Below are positions 33,950-42,652 of a stretch of DNA of 64,000 nt, in pieces; positions within the stretch are counted from its first letter, which is position 1; each line of letters opens with the position of its first letter. The stretch spans positions 372,001 through 436,000 of the forward strand of contig JANQSI010000009.1 of assembly GCA_028284125.1 (NCBI GenBank). Reading direction: 5' to 3'. The stretch is from Cyclobacteriaceae bacterium (GTDB lineage: Bacteria > Bacteroidota > Bacteroidia > Cytophagales > Cyclobacteriaceae). A model generated the notes under the pieces. That model saw only the letters and a list, made by a program, of their open reading frames with translations, had not been told where the DNA came from and ran no database searches. The position numbers and the translations under genes were made by a program.

Positions 33950-34317
33950 AATCTATATTTCAAATCCTTGTTCTTGTCATGCTGTCGTCGTGCTACAAAA
34001 CTTTAGAGATCAATGATTTCGATAAAAACGAATGGGTTTCGTTTAAAACAAATTGCACCGAATACCGATTGCAAAAAATTAATCTGATAACTGAGAATAG
34101 GCAGCTGCTACTGGAATCCACACAAAACGAAATAGAGAGCTTACTCGGATCACCCGAAGAGCACGAGCTTTACGGTCGCAATCAAAAGTTTTTCCACTAT
34201 AGACTTACACCTCCAGATACCTGCGTCAATAGCACAGATCCTGTCAAGTTTCTTTCCGTGAGATTCAATGCCCTTGGAAGAGCAAATGAAGTACAAGTTA
34301 TGACTAGAAATGAGTAG
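33946..34317 (+). CDS. small lipoprotein at the end of the metal operon
   Basis: A 123-residue protein with a signal ending LVMLSSC. The region ESLLGSPEEHELYGRNQKFF resembles the turn of BamE/SmpA-type small lipoproteins, but the match is short. Its start overlaps the permease stop (ATGA), so it belongs to the metal-uptake operon by arrangement, though nothing in its sequence (two further Cys, no His cluster) shows metal binding. I do not recognise it further. Confidence 0.7.
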   Translation: MKSIFQILVLVMLSSCYKTLEINDFDKNEWVSFKTNCTEYRLQKINLITENRQLLLESTQNEIESLLGSPEEHELYGRNQKFFHYRLTPPDTCVNSTDPVKFLSVRFNALGRANEVQVMTRNE

Positions 34318-34318
34318 C

Positions 34319-34852
34319 TCAGTAAGTGCTCAAGGCATGCGTTTGGTTTGAATATCCATCTAACCTTGCACGTCCACCTAAAAATGAAAGCTCGACAATA
34401 AAGGAAAAACCTGCAATTTCTCCGCCACTCATTTTAACCAATTCTGACGCCCCTATTGCAGTACCACCAGTTGCTAAAAGGTCGTCATGGATCAGAACCT
34501 TGTGACCTCCTATTATCGCATCCTTATGGATTTCAATTTCTGCTGATCCATATTCCAAATCGTATTCAAAAGAATAAGAATCAGCTGGTAGTTTTCCTTT
34601 CTTTCTGATTGGAACAAAAGGAACTTCTAGGTGTTGAGCCAACGAGTGACCCCACATGAATCCTCTTGATTCTATTCCCACAATAACATCCAAATTGGAA
34701 CTCTGCCAGAACTCTGCCAGTGAATGTGTGATGCTTTTACTCAGCTGCACATCGCTCAATAAGGGAGTTATATCTTTGAAAACAATTCCGGGTTTAGGAA
34801 AGTCTGGTACATCTCTGATTGCCTCCTTTATTTGCAGCTCAAGGTTATTCAT
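34319..34852 (-). CDS. apt: adenine phosphoribosyltransferase
   Basis: A 177-residue purine salvage enzyme that makes AMP from adenine and PRPP. The N-terminal DVPDFPKPGIVFKDITPLL is the APT hallmark; GIESRGFMWG and the PRPP loop VLIHDDLLATGGTAIGA follow. Normal length and intact. It has its own start region and is not linked to either neighbour. Confidence 0.97.
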   Translation of the reverse strand: MNNLELQIKEAIRDVPDFPKPGIVFKDITPLLSDVQLSKSITHSLAEFWQSSNLDVIVGIESRGFMWGHSLAQHLEVPFVPIRKKGKLPADSYSFEYDLEYGSAEIEIHKDAIIGGHKVLIHDDLLATGGTAIGASELVKMSGGEIAGFSFIVELSFLGGRARLDGYSNQTHALSTY

Positions 34853-34898
34853 GGTTGATTAAAACTAATTTGAAATTAAAGTAAACAACTTCAGGAAA

Positions 34899-35468
34899 TC
34901 ATTTAGGCTTGACCTGCCAGTTTCCGAAAGCCCAATTTCCAGGGGAATCTGGATCATCCGAAATCAGAAAGTCTTCAATCGCGGCAAGCATTTCGTAGCG
35001 AGACACTTTCTTATCTCCATTGGCATCTAGTTTAGAAAAGCTCTTTTCGAGATACTGTTCGTCCAATTTAAAGATTCCAAAAAAGCATTCGTACTCATCA
35101 CTTGTTATGAATCCATCTCTATTATGATCAAAAAAATCGAAAACATAGAGGTAAACCAATTCCTGGTAAGTCGCCAGGACATCCTCATCAATAGAATCGC
35201 CAAGTTTTTCGCTAAAAAAACTCAACCATTCTTCTCTATTTATGGATTGGTGCTCACTTGGATTGATATCACCAAGTAACTGGTGGAACAAACGGATTGC
35301 TTTTTCAGCTACATATTTATGTTCTTCACTTCCCTCTTCCAATTGTAGCTCTTCTCTAACGAGTTCTGCCATGTCTGAAAAATCATTGTGCTGTAAGAGC
35401 CCGTTCCGGTTTAGATCGAGAAGATCGAAAAAATAGGCAAACTTCGATTTTTTTAATTCAGAAGACAT
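34899..35468 (-). CDS. EF-hand calcium-binding protein
   Basis: A 189-residue cytosolic protein with three canonical EF-hand loops: DLNRNGLLQHND, DHNRDGFITSDE and DANGDKKVSRYE, at about residues 17, 115 and 149, plus a decayed fourth (INPSEHQSINREE, about 72-85). The four-hand order and length resemble the calerythrin/sarcoplasmic calcium-binding group, which acts as a calcium buffer or sensor. No signal peptide or enzyme domain. The C-terminal part NWAFGNWQVKPK may be a separate contact. Neighbours give no clue. Confidence 0.85.
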   Translation of the reverse strand: MSSELKKSKFAYFFDLLDLNRNGLLQHNDFSDMAELVREELQLEEGSEEHKYVAEKAIRLFHQLLGDINPSEHQSINREEWLSFFSEKLGDSIDEDVLATYQELVYLYVFDFFDHNRDGFITSDEYECFFGIFKLDEQYLEKSFSKLDANGDKKVSRYEMLAAIEDFLISDDPDSPGNWAFGNWQVKPK

Positions 35469-35590
35469 TTACAATTAGGCATGATTCAAAGTAAAGGTAT
35501 GAAAAAAAGAATCTGTTTTCCATCCCAACCACACCCGTAATTAAATCGTTATAGTGCAAACTCGCATCAAAATACTTATATTTATCGCCT

Positions 35591-36010
35591 ATGAACGCAT
35601 CCATTCGCCTGAAGTACTTAGTTCAACTTGCCCTTGTAGATAACACATTTGATGACGAAGAAATGAAATTCGTAGTAAATGTTGGCAGGGCCAATAATAT
35701 GTCAGAAGATGAGATCAACTCCATCATAAATGAAGGGTTGAAGAGAAAGGAACATGACAACAAACAGGATTTTATCGGCTTAAGTTTTGATCAGAAATTC
35801 GAATACTTGGTGAGTATTATTGAACTCATGAAAGTTGATGGTAAGATCTATTTAAGTGAGATCAATTATTGTAAAGAGATTGCTGAAAAATTGGGTTTCA
35901 AAAGAGAAGTGATTTCCAAGGTGACTTCTAAGATCCATTCCGATCCTAGCTTGTCAGTGGACTGGAACCTACTTAAGGATGAGATACGATCTTCCGTCAC
36001 TGAAGACTAG
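35591..36010 (+). CDS. TerB-like helical protein
   Basis: A 139-residue all-helical protein with the TerB/DjlA-like arrangement: LVQLALVDNTFDDEEMKFV and a second unit LVSIIELMKVDGKIYLSEINY, each pairing a helix with an acidic turn (D-x-F/D-x-x-E) thought to bind metal. TerB proteins occur in tellurite/chemical stress systems and as stand-alone envelope or DNA-repair partners. Here it is alone and overlaps by four bases the stop of a convergent small protein. A near -7 box (TATATTTA) precedes it. Confidence 0.7.
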   Translation: MNASIRLKYLVQLALVDNTFDDEEMKFVVNVGRANNMSEDEINSIINEGLKRKEHDNKQDFIGLSFDQKFEYLVSIIELMKVDGKIYLSEINYCKEIAEKLGFKREVISKVTSKIHSDPSLSVDWNLLKDEIRSSVTED

Positions 36011-36255
36011 TTAAATTCATCTGCCCAATCCCTAAGACGAATTTCCTTTTCAACCCTTTTGACGACCTCATCGTCATTTAGAAACGATGCTTCTACGCCA
36101 GTGGAAGTAAAATGCCATGCTCCACAATCTGAGCATTCATAGATGTTGATTGGACCACTTCCTTTTCTATGATTGAACCGTATGCGGTTTTGAATTAAGG
36201 CTTCCTTCGCAACCTCTTCTGAGTCATATGAATTTTTCCCGGAAACGCATTTCAT
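36007..36255 (-). CDS. small Cys/His zinc-ribbon-like protein
   Basis: An 82-residue protein starting at ATG five bases after the response regulator stop; a TTG 15 bases upstream is possible but would overlap that gene. It has one Cys near the start (MKCVSGKNSYDSEEVAKEAL) and then YECSDCGAWHFTS, so C-x-n-C-x2-C-x2-WH could bind zinc. Similar short proteins occur in many phages and bacteria with no known role. It is the fourth gene of the LytS/LytTR operon. Confidence 0.7.
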   Translation of the reverse strand: MKCVSGKNSYDSEEVAKEALIQNRIRFNHRKGSGPINIYECSDCGAWHFTSTGVEASFLNDDEVVKRVEKEIRLRDWADEFN

Positions 36256-36259
36256 AATC

Positions 36260-37009
36260 TCAATGATCAAGCCACTGCTTAAAAGATTTCACTTTTTCTC
36301 TACTAACGATAACGCTTTCTTCAAAATTAGGTGACAATTCCAGACTCAGCCTGCCGTTGAAAAAGGAATCAATACTCTTTATCGTATCTTCCTTGATAAT
36401 CATATGTCGATTGATCCTAAAGAATTGTTCCGGATCCAGAGATGTTTCAATGGTCTCCAGCGATTGATCGACGATCAAACTTTCGGATTCACCTGTTCGC
36501 AAATAAGTGGTGCCGTCCGTACTATAGAAGTAGGCAATTTCTTGAACAGTTACAGATCGATATTTCAGCCCCGTCTTGATCAAGAACTTACTGCGAAATC
36601 CCCTCAAGATGTCCTTTCGAAGGTCTTCTATTTTGCTAGCTAATTCAGTAGAATTCACACGCTCAAATTTTTTGACCGCAGCCTCAAGCTCCTTTGGTTT
36701 AATCGGCTTGAGTAAGTAATCGATGCTGTTGTATTTGAATGCCTTTAAAGTGTATTCGTCAAAAGCAGTGGTAAATACAATAAAAGGAAAAGAAGCTTCC
36801 ATGTAATCCAGGATATCAAATCCAGTTCCATCCCCAAGCTGAATATCAAGAAAGATAATGTCTGGAAGGCTGTTCGCATCCAACCATTTCTTGGCGGAAT
36901 CAACTGAATACAAAACATCTGTAACATTGAGTGAAGTATGCTTTTTCACCAACTCGATCATTCGATCAGCTGAGTACTTTTCATCTTCTATGATCAATGC
37001 GTTCTTCAC
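36260..37009 (-). CDS. LytTR family response regulator (second pair)
   Basis: A 249-residue response regulator with receiver (IIEDEKYSADRM, phospho-Asp in PDIIFLDIQLGDG, Lys in YLLKPIKPKEL) and LytTR domain (KFLIKTGLKYRSVTV, FFRINRHMIIKEDTI, ends SFKQWLDH). It is similar in plan to the regulator at 16823-17581. It starts one base after the kinase stop. It is probably the output of the secreted-protein/kinase pair upstream. Confidence 0.95.
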   Translation of the reverse strand: MKNALIIEDEKYSADRMIELVKKHTSLNVTDVLYSVDSAKKWLDANSLPDIIFLDIQLGDGTGFDILDYMEASFPFIVFTTAFDEYTLKAFKYNSIDYLLKPIKPKELEAAVKKFERVNSTELASKIEDLRKDILRGFRSKFLIKTGLKYRSVTVQEIAYFYSTDGTTYLRTGESESLIVDQSLETIETSLDPEQFFRINRHMIIKEDTIKSIDSFFNGRLSLELSPNFEESVIVSREKVKSFKQWLDH

Positions 37010-37010
37010 G

Positions 37011-38066
37011 CTAAATCGGAAGTTTTACGCGAAATTCTTTTGCGTTTTCAGTAATCTCCAGCCCACGTTTTATAGAAAGAAGTAGACGTTTGGATAAATT
37101 CTTTAACCCTATCCCAGTAGACTTAACCAGTTCTGTTTTCGGTTTTTTCTGGTTCTCTACCACAATGAATTGGTCTCCTTCATTGTAGAGAAGAATATGC
37201 AAGGGTTCAGTTGGAGAAAAGGCATTATGCTTTACCGCATTTTCCACCAAAATCTGCAAGGACATGGGCGGCACTAACACATTTTCTTGATTTATCTTGA
37301 TTTCATTTTCAATGATAATTCCTTCCTGATGCCTCATCTTCAACAGAAACTGATAGTCGTCAAGGAAGGTCAATTCTTTTTCAATAGTGACCAAATCATT
37401 TTCATCATTTTCCAGGATGTATCTGTACATATCTGAAAGTTTGGAAACGAATTTCACAGCCTTTTGAGAATCCTTTTCAATCAAAGAGGTTAGAACGCTA
37501 AAACTATTGAAAAGGAAATGCGGATTGACCTGGTTCTTTAAGCCTTCAAATTTTGCAGCAATTAACTCCTTTTGGATCAACTCTTTTTCCCGAGCGGTAT
37601 TGACCGCATACCTTATGTAGAGGTTGATTGTGTCTGACGAAATAATTAGGAGTGAGAATACAAACCCTTGAGCTGTATGTATCCAGAACTGAGAAACCGG
37701 ATCGTTCTCGTCATAAATGTCGTTGCATATCTTCGGATCAAGTTGGCAACAGGCCGGTTGAATAAAAAAATCGAAGATGTAGGAAAAGAGCATTACAAAA
37801 GGCAACATGGTAAATGCTGCCTTAAAAAAAACTCTAAAAAATCCTTTGTTCGACTGAAAAGATTCTTTGTTCTTAAAATGCTTGATTGAATAGGTTGCTA
37901 CTTCCCAAATAATGAGGAAAACAGTTACCGTGTAGACCAGATATACATATGTGGTGAGTGGCCATACAAAGAAATTGGTCCAATGGCTTTCCGTCGTTAA
38001 CTTAAAAAACAGGAATACAAGTATTCCTGAAATAATACGGATGCCATATTTTTTTACCTTGTTCAA
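37011..38066 (-). CDS. LytS-type sensor histidine kinase with cysteine-rich exterior loop
   Basis: A 351-residue kinase. About four membrane helices fill residues 10-175; between the third and fourth is an exterior loop FIQPACCQLDPKICNDIYDE with three Cys, a possible redox or metal site. The phospho-acceptor His is in KNQVNPHFLFNSFSVL; the ATPase part has ILVENAVKHNA and GIGLKNLSKRLL. It starts by ATGA overlap within the end of the secreted-protein gene and is followed by the LytTR regulator. Confidence 0.93.
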   Translation of the reverse strand: MNKVKKYGIRIISGILVFLFFKLTTESHWTNFFVWPLTTYVYLVYTVTVFLIIWEVATYSIKHFKNKESFQSNKGFFRVFFKAAFTMLPFVMLFSYIFDFFIQPACCQLDPKICNDIYDENDPVSQFWIHTAQGFVFSLLIISSDTINLYIRYAVNTAREKELIQKELIAAKFEGLKNQVNPHFLFNSFSVLTSLIEKDSQKAVKFVSKLSDMYRYILENDENDLVTIEKELTFLDDYQFLLKMRHQEGIIIENEIKINQENVLVPPMSLQILVENAVKHNAFSPTEPLHILLYNEGDQFIVVENQKKPKTELVKSTGIGLKNLSKRLLLSIKRGLEITENAKEFRVKLPI

Positions 38067-38473
38067 TCGTTCTTAGTTACGGCTTTGGAAGCTCCACCAA
38101 CTATTACTGAAACGGTGGCTCCAGTTACTTTCTGAACGCTTCTGCTCCTACTTGCCACGGTGTAAAAATACTTTCCATTTTTTACTCCTGCTGAATTAAG
38201 CGTGGCAATAAAATGATTAGGATCGTTAGGGTCAGCTTCAATGGAAATTCCAAGATCAGATGCGCCTAAAAACTTCGGTGCATCAAACTTTGCTTTTTTG
38301 GCTTTTTTACTTCTAACCACCCAAATGTCCACTTTCTTTTCTCCAGTTGCATCGATTTCTATCTCGTTGGAAGACAAATGGATCTTAGCTCCATTTTTAG
38401 GTTGCTCGAATTGCTGCGCGTATCCAATACTTGATGCTACACCAAGAACTGCTAATAAGATCATTTTTTTCAT
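38063..38473 (-). CDS. secreted beta-sandwich protein coupled to a sensor kinase
   Basis: A 136-residue protein with a signal peptide (about 1-19, ending SSIGYA) and a beta-rich, lysine-rich mature part: KIHLSSNEIEIDATGEKKVDIWV, RSKKAKKAKFD and VKNGKYFYTVASRSR, a layout that fits one immunoglobulin-like domain. No family is recognised. It is the first gene of the operon and its stop overlaps the kinase start, so the two proteins are made in step; a periplasmic accessory or ligand role for the kinase is inferred from this. Confidence 0.72.
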   Translation of the reverse strand: MKKMILLAVLGVASSIGYAQQFEQPKNGAKIHLSSNEIEIDATGEKKVDIWVVRSKKAKKAKFDAPKFLGASDLGISIEADPNDPNHFIATLNSAGVKNGKYFYTVASRSRSVQKVTGATVSVIVGGASKAVTKND

Positions 38474-38699
38474 GTGAGTCTCGTTTGATTTTCTACAAAT
38501 AAGACGCTAATGCATTGTTTTTCACTCTTGATCTGAACTAGGCTGTTGTTGCATATTGGTGAATTGTAGAAACTGAATATTGAATTGTAGTTCCGCAATC
38601 ACCAAATTCAGCCTTCCATTCGAAAAATCTGGTCATGACTTTGAGAGTAGCACAAATTCTTTGTTGGTTTACAGGCTAATTAAAACAGTACATCGTTTT

Positions 38700-39548
38700 A
38701 TGGACTTTCTCAAACCAACAACTTCTATTCAGTGGCTTTTTGAAAACATCAAAAATGAAGATCTGATCGTTTTAGATGCCAGTCTTCCTAAACCAAAGAC
38801 GAAAGCTGAAGACAATCCGCTCGCGAACATTCAGATTCCCGGAGCCCGCTTTTTTGATATCGATCATGCCTTCTCAAATACTAGCATTGATTTGCCACAT
38901 ATGATGCCTTCAAGCGCTCATTTTGAGGAAGAAGCAAGAAAGTTAGGTATCAACAAAACGAGTAAAATCGTAGTATACGACAACCTTGGAGTCTATTCTA
39001 GCCCGAGGGCTTGGTGGATGTTTAAGGCGATGGGTCATGTGGACGTTTCGGTTTTAGATGGCGGATTACCTGAATGGGTTGAGTCAGGATTTCCAACAGA
39101 AGCCAAAACAAATCATTCCACTGAATCAGGAAATTTTGAATCCAATCCGACTCCTGGATTCTTTAAAGATTCAAAAGAGATTTTGGACACCATCAATGAC
39201 TCTGAAATTATGGTTCTAGATGCTCGATCGAGAGGAAGGTTTGAGGGTGTTGAACCAGAACCAAGAGCCGGATTAAGAGGTGGACATATTCCAGGATCAC
39301 TAAGTCTACCCTTTCCTGAAGTGGTCAATGGGAATAAACTGAGAGATGAAGACGAGTTGAAAGAAAAATTTGAGCAGATGGGAATTTCAAATCAACAATT
39401 AGTCTTTTCTTGTGGATCAGGGCTTACCGCATGTATTATCGCTCTCGCAGCAGATGTAGCTGGCTTTGATGGATTATCAGTTTACGACGGATCCTGGAGT
39501 GAATGGGGTCAACCAAGCGAGTTACCTGTCGTTGCGGAAGGCGGTTAA
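38700..39548 (+). CDS. sulfurtransferase with two rhodanese domains
   Basis: A 282-residue protein of the thiosulfate/3-mercaptopyruvate sulfurtransferase family. The N-terminal rhodanese domain lacks the catalytic Cys (IPGARFFDIDHAF, then VYDNLGVYSSPRAWWMF); the C-terminal one has the active loop FSCGSGLTACI. CGSG-x-T/S-A favours 3-mercaptopyruvate as donor. The ATG giving MDFLKPTTSIQWL is chosen; an upstream TTG would add 40 residues not typical of the family. The stop overlaps the convergent OmpA-type gene by four bases. Confidence 0.92.
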   Translation: MDFLKPTTSIQWLFENIKNEDLIVLDASLPKPKTKAEDNPLANIQIPGARFFDIDHAFSNTSIDLPHMMPSSAHFEEEARKLGINKTSKIVVYDNLGVYSSPRAWWMFKAMGHVDVSVLDGGLPEWVESGFPTEAKTNHSTESGNFESNPTPGFFKDSKEILDTINDSEIMVLDARSRGRFEGVEPEPRAGLRGGHIPGSLSLPFPEVVNGNKLRDEDELKEKFEQMGISNQQLVFSCGSGLTACIIALAADVAGFDGLSVYDGSWSEWGQPSELPVVAEGG

Positions 39549-41857
39549 TTAGTAGGTTCCTCTTCCTTTATCTTGTAGTAAACGATAATTTCTACTCTTC
39601 GATCCCAAACGTTTCCATAGGTGGAATTGAGATCGCTTTTCTCAGACATTTCTATTCCGTATGGTTTGGGAACGTAAGGTATTCCGTAAGCAGTGAACAG
39701 TTTTCCAACATTGGCGATTCTTCGTTTGCTGAGATCAAAGTTTAAATTTTCATTTCCTGTAACGTCAGCATAGCCATTCAACAGAACTCCTGTGATGATA
39801 TTGTTTTCATTCTCAAGGATACTTGTGATCTTCATTTTTGCATTTAAATCAACATCATCTTTTCCTGTAATAAAGTAAACGTTTTCCTTGATTGTCAGCA
39901 AGTTATGATCTTCGACCAATAACCGAAGTTCCGCTTTTTTATGTGCAGGCAATCCATAGTAAGTCACAAATTCCTGAGTAGCATTGGGGTTAAGTCTTCT
40001 ATTTTCCCATTGCAAGAAATAAGCACTGTCACCATATTTCACCTTTTGCGGCCTCAACTCCCATGTGACTTCATGCAAAATAGGCCAACGACCGATTACC
40101 ATTCGGTCTGGCATTGTTGCACCATTTCCTCGAATAACAGCTGCTCCCATCATATCCGAGGTATCACCTTTAGTACGGTAGAACAAAAGTTCTTTTGGGA
40201 TTGCATAACCAGCAAAACCATATTCTGTGTTTACAACTTTCCCATCAGCGGCAATGACACAATGGTCATTATCGTCAATCATGGTATCAAAGAGTATTCC
40301 CAGACCTATCCTTTTGGCTGCTCTTTCCAAATTCTCAAACTGATAGCTGACGCGATAGTACTGTGCGTATCCCTTGGAGATAGGCTGAAAATCTTTGTCA
40401 ACAGGAGTTAGTCGCTGAGTAATCTTAACTTTTTGAAATTCAAAAGAAATGCTGATATATGGAGTCATGGCTTTTCCCTCATAATCCATCCGACCTGTCA
40501 AGTACTTAGGCCCTTTGGCAGAAAGGCTGGAACTGTTGGTAGCAAGCTTTCCATTGATTTTGACCACAAAATGAGAGGTTGAAGTAGGAATTGGATAGCC
40601 ATACATGAGCCTTTTGGTCCCAGCTCCAAGCGTAAACCGACCATCGTCGCTGAATTGCGAATTTGCTGCAGCGTTTACTCCTCCTCCCTGCGATTCCATC
40701 ACCAATTTGGTATTTATGCGCTTTAGGTGCTCTTCAACGATAGGAAGCATAACATCACTGGTCTCTTGAAGCGCCAATACAATGTAAGCGCTAGCAGATT
40801 GAAACTCTCCAAGCTTTTCATACGCCAACGCTAAAGCGGTATTAGCTGCAGCAGATTCTTCCAGTCGTAAAGACTGTTTGGCCCACCCAATAGCGAGACG
40901 AATGACTTCTGGATCATAGTGGTTTTCGATTAACAGATTGGCTGCATACAATAAGGCTGCCTGACGATTGTCGGAGTAGGTTTCGATATATGTCTGCAAC
41001 AAGTCTGGTAATTCTTCTGGAGCATGTCGTTCAGCAAAATTTAAACGATTAGCGAGAATGAGACTATCTCTGCTGGGGAAAAAGGATGGGTACTTTTTTA
41101 TTACTCCTATCGCTTGATTTAAGCTGTAAGGATTTGAGCTTTGCAAACTCCTTTCAATCAGATCATTCACTCCACTTTTTGCAAAACCTTCAAGATCATC
41201 TGCGTATTGCTTTTGTATTTCCTCACTGGCAAGGATTTTTTTGAAAGAGATCAGGTTTGTTCCTAATACAAACTCCTGGATTACCTTCCAATTTTCTGGA
41301 TTTTTCCATTTCTTCTCTCCTACCTCTTTTAAGTACTTCAAAGCAATTCTATTCGCCCTCGGAGGATTGGTCATTTTCAGAGACCTGGCATAATTGTAAA
41401 CAGCCTCTGAGTTTTTGGGTCGCTTCGCATACTCCTCGCTATGGACCTTTTGATTGATCAGGTCTTTGGCTTGCCTCAAAAATATCTGGCTCTCAACAGG
41501 TCCTTCTTGTTTGAAAACTAACTTACCAGTGTTGGTCAAGTAGGCCAATGTTGGAAAAACCTCAATTTCGTATTTTTCAATAAGTGCCTGCTCTTCCTTT
41601 TCAGCATCAATGCGAATAGCAATGAAGTTTTCATTCATAAATGCTCCAACCTCAGCATCTACGAAAACCTCCTTTTCCATGGTTTTGCATTGCCCGCACC
41701 ATTCGGTATAAAAATCAACAAATACAGGCTTGTTCTGAGCCTGAGCAATTTTTAAAACTTGCTGATACGATTCACTAGAAAAATTGATTGAAGGCTCATT
41801 GGCTAACAACTGCAGATTGAAGAATAAGAAAACACTTAGAATGGTAAGTGGCTTCAT
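39545..41857 (-). CDS. thioredoxin-TPR-OmpA multidomain envelope protein
   Basis: A 770-residue exported protein. After the signal peptide (about 1-19) comes a thioredoxin domain (about 25-130) with DFYTEWCGQCKTM, then a helical TPR region (about 150-385), then a beta-rich part of about 250 residues with an unrecognised fold (GRFTLGAGTKRLMYGYPIP, VIRGNGATMPDRM) and finally an OmpA-like peptidoglycan-binding domain (about 665-765, GYADVTGNENLNFDLSKRR). The order puts a redox module and a wall anchor on one chain. The parts are known separately; the combination is unusual to me. Confidence 0.82.
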   Translation of the reverse strand: MKPLTILSVFLFFNLQLLANEPSINFSSESYQQVLKIAQAQNKPVFVDFYTEWCGQCKTMEKEVFVDAEVGAFMNENFIAIRIDAEKEEQALIEKYEIEVFPTLAYLTNTGKLVFKQEGPVESQIFLRQAKDLINQKVHSEEYAKRPKNSEAVYNYARSLKMTNPPRANRIALKYLKEVGEKKWKNPENWKVIQEFVLGTNLISFKKILASEEIQKQYADDLEGFAKSGVNDLIERSLQSSNPYSLNQAIGVIKKYPSFFPSRDSLILANRLNFAERHAPEELPDLLQTYIETYSDNRQAALLYAANLLIENHYDPEVIRLAIGWAKQSLRLEESAAANTALALAYEKLGEFQSASAYIVLALQETSDVMLPIVEEHLKRINTKLVMESQGGGVNAAANSQFSDDGRFTLGAGTKRLMYGYPIPTSTSHFVVKINGKLATNSSSLSAKGPKYLTGRMDYEGKAMTPYISISFEFQKVKITQRLTPVDKDFQPISKGYAQYYRVSYQFENLERAAKRIGLGILFDTMIDDNDHCVIAADGKVVNTEYGFAGYAIPKELLFYRTKGDTSDMMGAAVIRGNGATMPDRMVIGRWPILHEVTWELRPQKVKYGDSAYFLQWENRRLNPNATQEFVTYYGLPAHKKAELRLLVEDHNLLTIKENVYFITGKDDVDLNAKMKITSILENENNIITGVLLNGYADVTGNENLNFDLSKRRIANVGKLFTAYGIPYVPKPYGIEMSEKSDLNSTYGNVWDRRVEIIVYYKIKEEEPTN

Positions 41858-42020
41858 CAGTTAAAGGTTGGTCTATTTACCCAACGCTTCATCGCAGCTC
41901 TTGTTGCTTTTACTTTTTTGTCACATACCGTTCGCATTCCCCCAGTTTTAAATTACCTTCATTTACAATGTTCGTCATCAAACAAACTTAAAATCATAAC
42001 AAATCAAAAAATCGCACCCC

Positions 42021-42590
42021 ATGAAAACATTAGCAACCACACTTTTCATTGTTATAGGGTTCACCTCCTTAGCTTCAACACCAACTGATGAAAAAAATCG
42101 AAAACCTGATCAATTAATCAATACCAAGAAAATTGTAGCGGAATTGCAGAAAGAACTGGATAATGTGCTGCAGAAGTATGAAAACAAGCTTGATGATCAA
42201 TTGGAAAAATATGAATCCAAAATGGATGCTCAGGTCAGTCGTTTAGACAGTAAGGTGTCAGATATCGAGGATCGGTTGGACAACAAACTTTCTGGTATTG
42301 AAGGAAAGTTAGATGATCAAATAAACAAAGCGGAAGGCCGACTTGATCAGACTTTTGACAAAGTAGATGAAGAATTAGGAGATGTGAAATCAACGTTAAT
42401 TGAATCAGTTGGAGCTATTGCCTGGCGTTTCACCTTGGTTGATATAGTGACAGCCATTCTAGCCACGTTAGTAACAGCATTTCTAACCGCATACCTGGCC
42501 GCTAAGAAGATCCACTTAGATAAATTCCAGAAAGAAATGGAGGCGGTGATTGCTGACGTAAAGAAAGGTGTAGCGGAAGTAAAGAATTAA
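42021..42590 (+). CDS. exported coiled-coil protein with a C-terminal membrane helix
   Basis: A 189-residue protein with a signal peptide (about 1-18), a long coiled coil of 11-mer-like repeats (about 35-130: LDNVLQKYENKLDDQLEKYE, then VSDIEDRLDNKLSGIEGKLD), a membrane helix (about 140-165, VDIVTAILATLVTAFLTAYL) and a short basic/coiled tail. The layout would hang a rod in the periplasm from the inner membrane. No family named with confidence. A strong terminator follows the gene. Confidence 0.75.
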   Translation: MKTLATTLFIVIGFTSLASTPTDEKNRKPDQLINTKKIVAELQKELDNVLQKYENKLDDQLEKYESKMDAQVSRLDSKVSDIEDRLDNKLSGIEGKLDDQINKAEGRLDQTFDKVDEELGDVKSTLIESVGAIAWRFTLVDIVTAILATLVTAFLTAYLAAKKIHLDKFQKEMEAVIADVKKGVAEVKN

Positions 42591-42603
42591 AGTGACTAAA
42601 AAA

Positions 42604-42631
42604 GAAGGATGTCTACTAGTAGACATCCTTC
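42604..42631. terminator. 28-bp perfect palindrome, bidirectional terminator
   Basis: The arms gaaggatgtcta and tagacatccttc pair perfectly around ctag, itself a palindrome. It lies between the stops of the coiled-coil gene and the convergent peptidase gene, 14 and 22 bases away. The A-run before and T-run after the stem are short, so efficiency is unsure. Confidence 0.75.
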
Positions 42632-42652
42632 AGAAATGGATATTGATTTTAA

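Noticed and set aside
34899-36255. Tellurite/stress (Ter) operon formed by the TerB-like and EF-hand genes
   Set aside because: The genes are on opposite strands, and no TerC, TerD or TerZ homologue is present.
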